Source of the DNA: Sphingomonadales bacterium | GTDB taxonomy: Bacteria > Pseudomonadota > Alphaproteobacteria > Sphingomonadales > Sphingomonadaceae | Assembly (NCBI GenBank): GCA_025362295.1 | Contig: JANYGX010000010.1 | Span: 137,734 to 201,733 of the forward strand | Direction of reading: 5' to 3' | DNA length: 64,000 nucleotides | In this document: positions 62,070-64,000 of the stretch, piece by piece | Layout of the letters: every line of letters starts with the position of its first letter | How positions within the stretch are numbered: position 1 is the stretch's first letter | The notes under the pieces: generated by a model | Seen by the model: the letters and a program-made list of their open reading frames with translations, nothing else | The model's database searches: none | What the model was told of the DNA's origin: nothing | Program-made: the position numbers and the translations under genes

Positions 62070-62390
62070 CTATTGATAGTTGGATGATTGATTGTGAGTT
62101 TTAAGAATCTGACGCGCCTCACTAAGATTAATGCGGAAGGCGTATCCGTGATCTTTCAGCAATTGCAATAGGTTTGTGCCATCGATCAAAGTTAACGGTT
62201 TACCCTTGGAGAAAGCGTAAGCATCAGGACCAAATGAGCTGGTTGTGACGAGATATCCACGATTTGCACCTTCGTTCTGTACCGTGCCAAAAAGGTCCCG
62301 TACAGCGGCAACCTCAACCGTGTTTACATATCGCTTTGCCTGAATAAAAGAAATCCGATGGCAAGTTCCCAGCCCAATGTTGTGCGCAGG
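62070..62390 (-). pseudogene. 3' remnant of an Mrr-like restriction endonuclease
   Basis: An open stretch without start codon reads ISFIQAKRYVNTVEVAAVRDLFG, then GANRGYLVTTSSFGPDAYAFS and LIDGTNLLQLLKDHG, the conserved C-terminal core of Mrr/type IV-like endonucleases: the Q-A-K catalytic motif, then V-T-T-S-x-F and L-I-D-G-x-x-L. The frame is closed upstream by TGA near 62391; in another frame the preceding codons spell YEFDLRTTLG, so the 5' part has been frameshifted or replaced at the boundary with the nucleotide-sugar dehydrogenase. It is a decayed defence gene. The stop is TAG at 62070-62072. Confidence 0.7.
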
Positions 62391-62396
62391 TCAAAT

Positions 62397-63659
62397 TCAT
62401 AACCCCCAACGACGAAATCCTGCTGGAAAAGTCAGCGAACGCCACATCCCTTTGATATCTGCGACGAGTCCTCCAGGGTGCAGCAGTGCTGTAATATCGG
62501 CAGCTGACATCGTGCGGTAGCTGTTATGAGGGACAGCGGCGACAACCGCGTCATAGCGGCGCGTTAAAGCCTCGCAGTCAATGTCCAAACCATATTCATG
62601 CTTGGCTTGTTCAGGCGATGCATGTGGATCATGAATTGTGATAGCATGGCCAATCCATTTCAGCCTTTCAATCACATCTGCAACTTTTGAATTGCGAAGG
62701 TCAGGAATATCTTCTTTGAAAGTCAAACCCAGAACAAGAATTTTTGAGGGTTTTTCTAATTGCGTGTGGATTTGATCAGCAATGAAACAGCCCATGGCAT
62801 CATTGACGCGTCGCCCGGATAGAATGACATTGGGGCGATGACCAAGCTGCTCGGCCAAATGGCTGAGATAATAGGGGTCAACGCCAATACAATGGCCGCC
62901 GACCAATCCTGGTGAGAAACGCAAAAAATTCCACTTCGTGGCCGCGGCCTCCAAAACATCGTGGGTGGAGATACCGACCTTTTGGAAAATCATCGAAATC
63001 TCATTCATGAACGCAATGTTGATATCCCGCTGGGCATTCTCAATGACTTTGGCGGCTTCTGCTACTTTGATACTTTTAGCCCTGAACACACCACCGCTGG
63101 TGATGCTGCCATAGAGGGTGGCCAGCACCTCAAGTATTTCCTCTGTCTGGCCCGCGACCACCTTGGTGATGCGATCTACAGTATGCTCTTTATCGCCGGG
63201 ATTGATACGTTCCGGGCTATAGCCAAGGAAAAAATCCTGGCCGCAAACCAGCCCGGATGCCTGCTCGAGGGTAGGACCGCAAATATCCTCAGTCACGCCG
63301 GGATAAACTGTACTTTCATAGACGATGATTTGACGTTTATTGCCACCCAGCGCACGGCCAACTGTCTTGGATGCTGCAAGGACAGGCCCCAGATCAGGTG
63401 TGTTGGCGCGATCAACTGGCGTTGGCACTGTGACAATATAGACATCAGCGTCTTTTATACCATCCGCAGAGCATGTTAGTTGCAGCCGGCTTGCACCAAG
63501 CGTTTCAGAAGTCACTTCACGGGTCGAATCAAATCCGGACTTAAGTTCGTCGATGCGCTTCTGGCTTATATCAAAACCAACGACGTCATATTGCCGTGCC
63601 AAAGCGACAGCCAAAGGCAATCCCACATAACCAAGCCCGACAACGACAATTCTTTTCAC
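62397..63659 (-). CDS. Nucleotide-sugar dehydrogenase (UDP-sugar 6-dehydrogenase, TviB/WbpA type)
   Basis: 420 residues. NAD-dependent oxidation of a UDP-sugar C6 to a uronic acid, for capsule or O-antigen. The NAD loop is VVGLGYVGLPLAVALA at the N-terminus; VTVPTPVDRANTPDL, ESTVYPG and GYSPERINPGDKEH are conserved. The catalytic cysteine lies in GGHCIGVDPYYLS (about 268), followed by GLTFKEDIPDLRNSK. These details favour the UDP-GlcNAc/GalNAc dehydrogenase subfamily over UDP-glucose dehydrogenase. It stands without other polysaccharide genes in view; the DNA on both sides is decayed or mobile. Confidence 0.93.
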   Translation of the reverse strand: MKRIVVVGLGYVGLPLAVALARQYDVVGFDISQKRIDELKSGFDSTREVTSETLGASRLQLTCSADGIKDADVYIVTVPTPVDRANTPDLGPVLAASKTVGRALGGNKRQIIVYESTVYPGVTEDICGPTLEQASGLVCGQDFFLGYSPERINPGDKEHTVDRITKVVAGQTEEILEVLATLYGSITSGGVFRAKSIKVAEAAKVIENAQRDINIAFMNEISMIFQKVGISTHDVLEAAATKWNFLRFSPGLVGGHCIGVDPYYLSHLAEQLGHRPNVILSGRRVNDAMGCFIADQIHTQLEKPSKILVLGLTFKEDIPDLRNSKVADVIERLKWIGHAITIHDPHASPEQAKHEYGLDIDCEALTRRYDAVVAAVPHNSYRTMSAADITALLHPGGLVADIKGMWRSLTFPAGFRRWGL

Positions 63660-63916
63660 TCTTAGCTCCTCATTTTATGCACCGTGCTTGAAGTATCTGC
63701 ACCGCTGTGTTTGATTGAGAATAATTGCCCCTAAAGACCTGCAACCCACTCATACGCTCGCCAGTAATAGTGTTAAAATTATGAGCATGGCAACGCTTGA
63801 ATAATGTGGTTCTAGCTTGGCGTAAATATCATAGTTATGGTAGTATTTTATTGCATGTATAGGGCAATTGCATGAAAATTGAGTAAGGGGATTCCCCAGG
63901 GCAATCGCATGAAAGT
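63660..63916. other. Intergenic region with IS-edge repeats
   Basis: Upstream region of the dehydrogenase gene. Near its right end, AGGGCAATTGCATGAAAATT (63861-63880) is repeated as AGGGCAATCGCATGAAAGTT (63898-63917), and GGGGATTCCCC (63887-63897) is a palindrome between the copies. The layout resembles the edge of an insertion sequence. Confidence 0.45.
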
Positions 63917-64000
63917 TCATTGAGGTTGTTGGGCAAGGAGTTGAGTTAGGAAGTCATTGCTCCAAGCAGCGCGTTTACGTTTGACTTTCATGCTGCTTTT
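63917..64000 (-). CDS. C-terminal end of a probable transposase (runs off the window)
   Basis: 27 codons and a TGA are visible: a basic stretch (K-V-K-R-K-R) then AAWSNDFLTQLLAQQPQ. The family cannot be named from so little. The adjacent repeated terminus-like sequence supports an insertion sequence whose body lies beyond base 64000. Confidence 0.35.
   Translation of the reverse strand, partial: KSSMKVKRKRAAWSNDFLTQLLAQQPQ

Overview
The window looks like the origin-proximal part of an alphaproteobacterial chromosome of moderate GC. Support comes from gene order and regulatory signals. A kinase/pyrophosphorylase-maf-aroE-coaE-dnaQ series diverges from hemE-hemJ, the arrangement around the Caulobacter and Rickettsia origins. 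An rsmG-parA-parB cluster carries two parS palindromes, and there are consensus CtrA boxes (TTAA-N7-TTAA). Other typical alphaproteobacterial pairings are DUF2244/nth, DUF6489-mnmE, rnd-lptC and DUF484-xerC. No rRNA, tRNA or CRISPR array was recognised. The genus cannot be named from the sequence alone.

Layout. 1-4.9 kb (minus): acyl-CoA ligase, HD-domain protein, molybdenum hydroxylase large subunit and the 5' end of hemH. 4.99-8.17 kb (plus): lgt, NDUFAF7-type methyltransferase, GNAT, pgeF. 8.2-8.9 kb: a VapBC-like toxin-antitoxin pair, then prs. 9.9-20 kb (minus): five consecutive exported proteins with DUF11-like modules, the last a 1707-residue protein ending in a probable outer-membrane beta-barrel. 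This is the least explained block. 20-21.3 kb: rnd-lptC, then a histone-H1-like gene and about 1 kb of AT-rich DNA without a convincing gene. 22.6-27 kb (minus): recO, dnaQ, coaE, aroE, maf and the PPDK/PEPS regulatory protein. 26.97-27.28 kb: candidate oriC. 27.3-31.5 kb: hemE, hemJ, nth and a stomatin-like protein. 31.5-44.3 kb: repeats, ftsH, an LplT-PlsC-acyl-ACP synthetase fusion, DUF937, DUF4197, DUF484-xerC, a nitronate monooxygenase-like protein, an AGCS symporter and an NfuA-like protein. 44.3-48.5 kb (minus): a two-component pair with a MarR regulator, and a TPR/SPOR protein behind a CtrA box. 48.7-53 kb (minus): mnmG-rsmG-parA-parB. 54-57.4 kb: rho, a TerC-like protein, and an uncharacterised gene paired with a frameshifted PIN toxin. 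57.8-61.5 kb: ogt, DUF6489-mnmE, tonB-like, lptA and a glycine-zipper protein. 62-64 kb: an Mrr-like remnant, a nucleotide-sugar dehydrogenase and the end of a probable insertion sequence.

How it fits together. Initiation (candidate oriC with DnaA-like and CtrA-like sites), segregation (ParAB/parS) and chromosome dimer resolution (XerC) are housed together. Envelope functions are prominent: Lgt, LptC, LptA, TonB, FtsH, the lysophospholipid recycling fusion and the DUF11 surface cluster. CtrA-type motifs near both the DUF11 cluster and the TPR/SPOR gene suggest, by inference only, that parts of the envelope programme are tied to the cell cycle. Accessory signs are the two toxin-antitoxin-like modules, dispersed palindromes (one inside a coding region), a decayed Mrr-like endonuclease and the insertion-sequence end.
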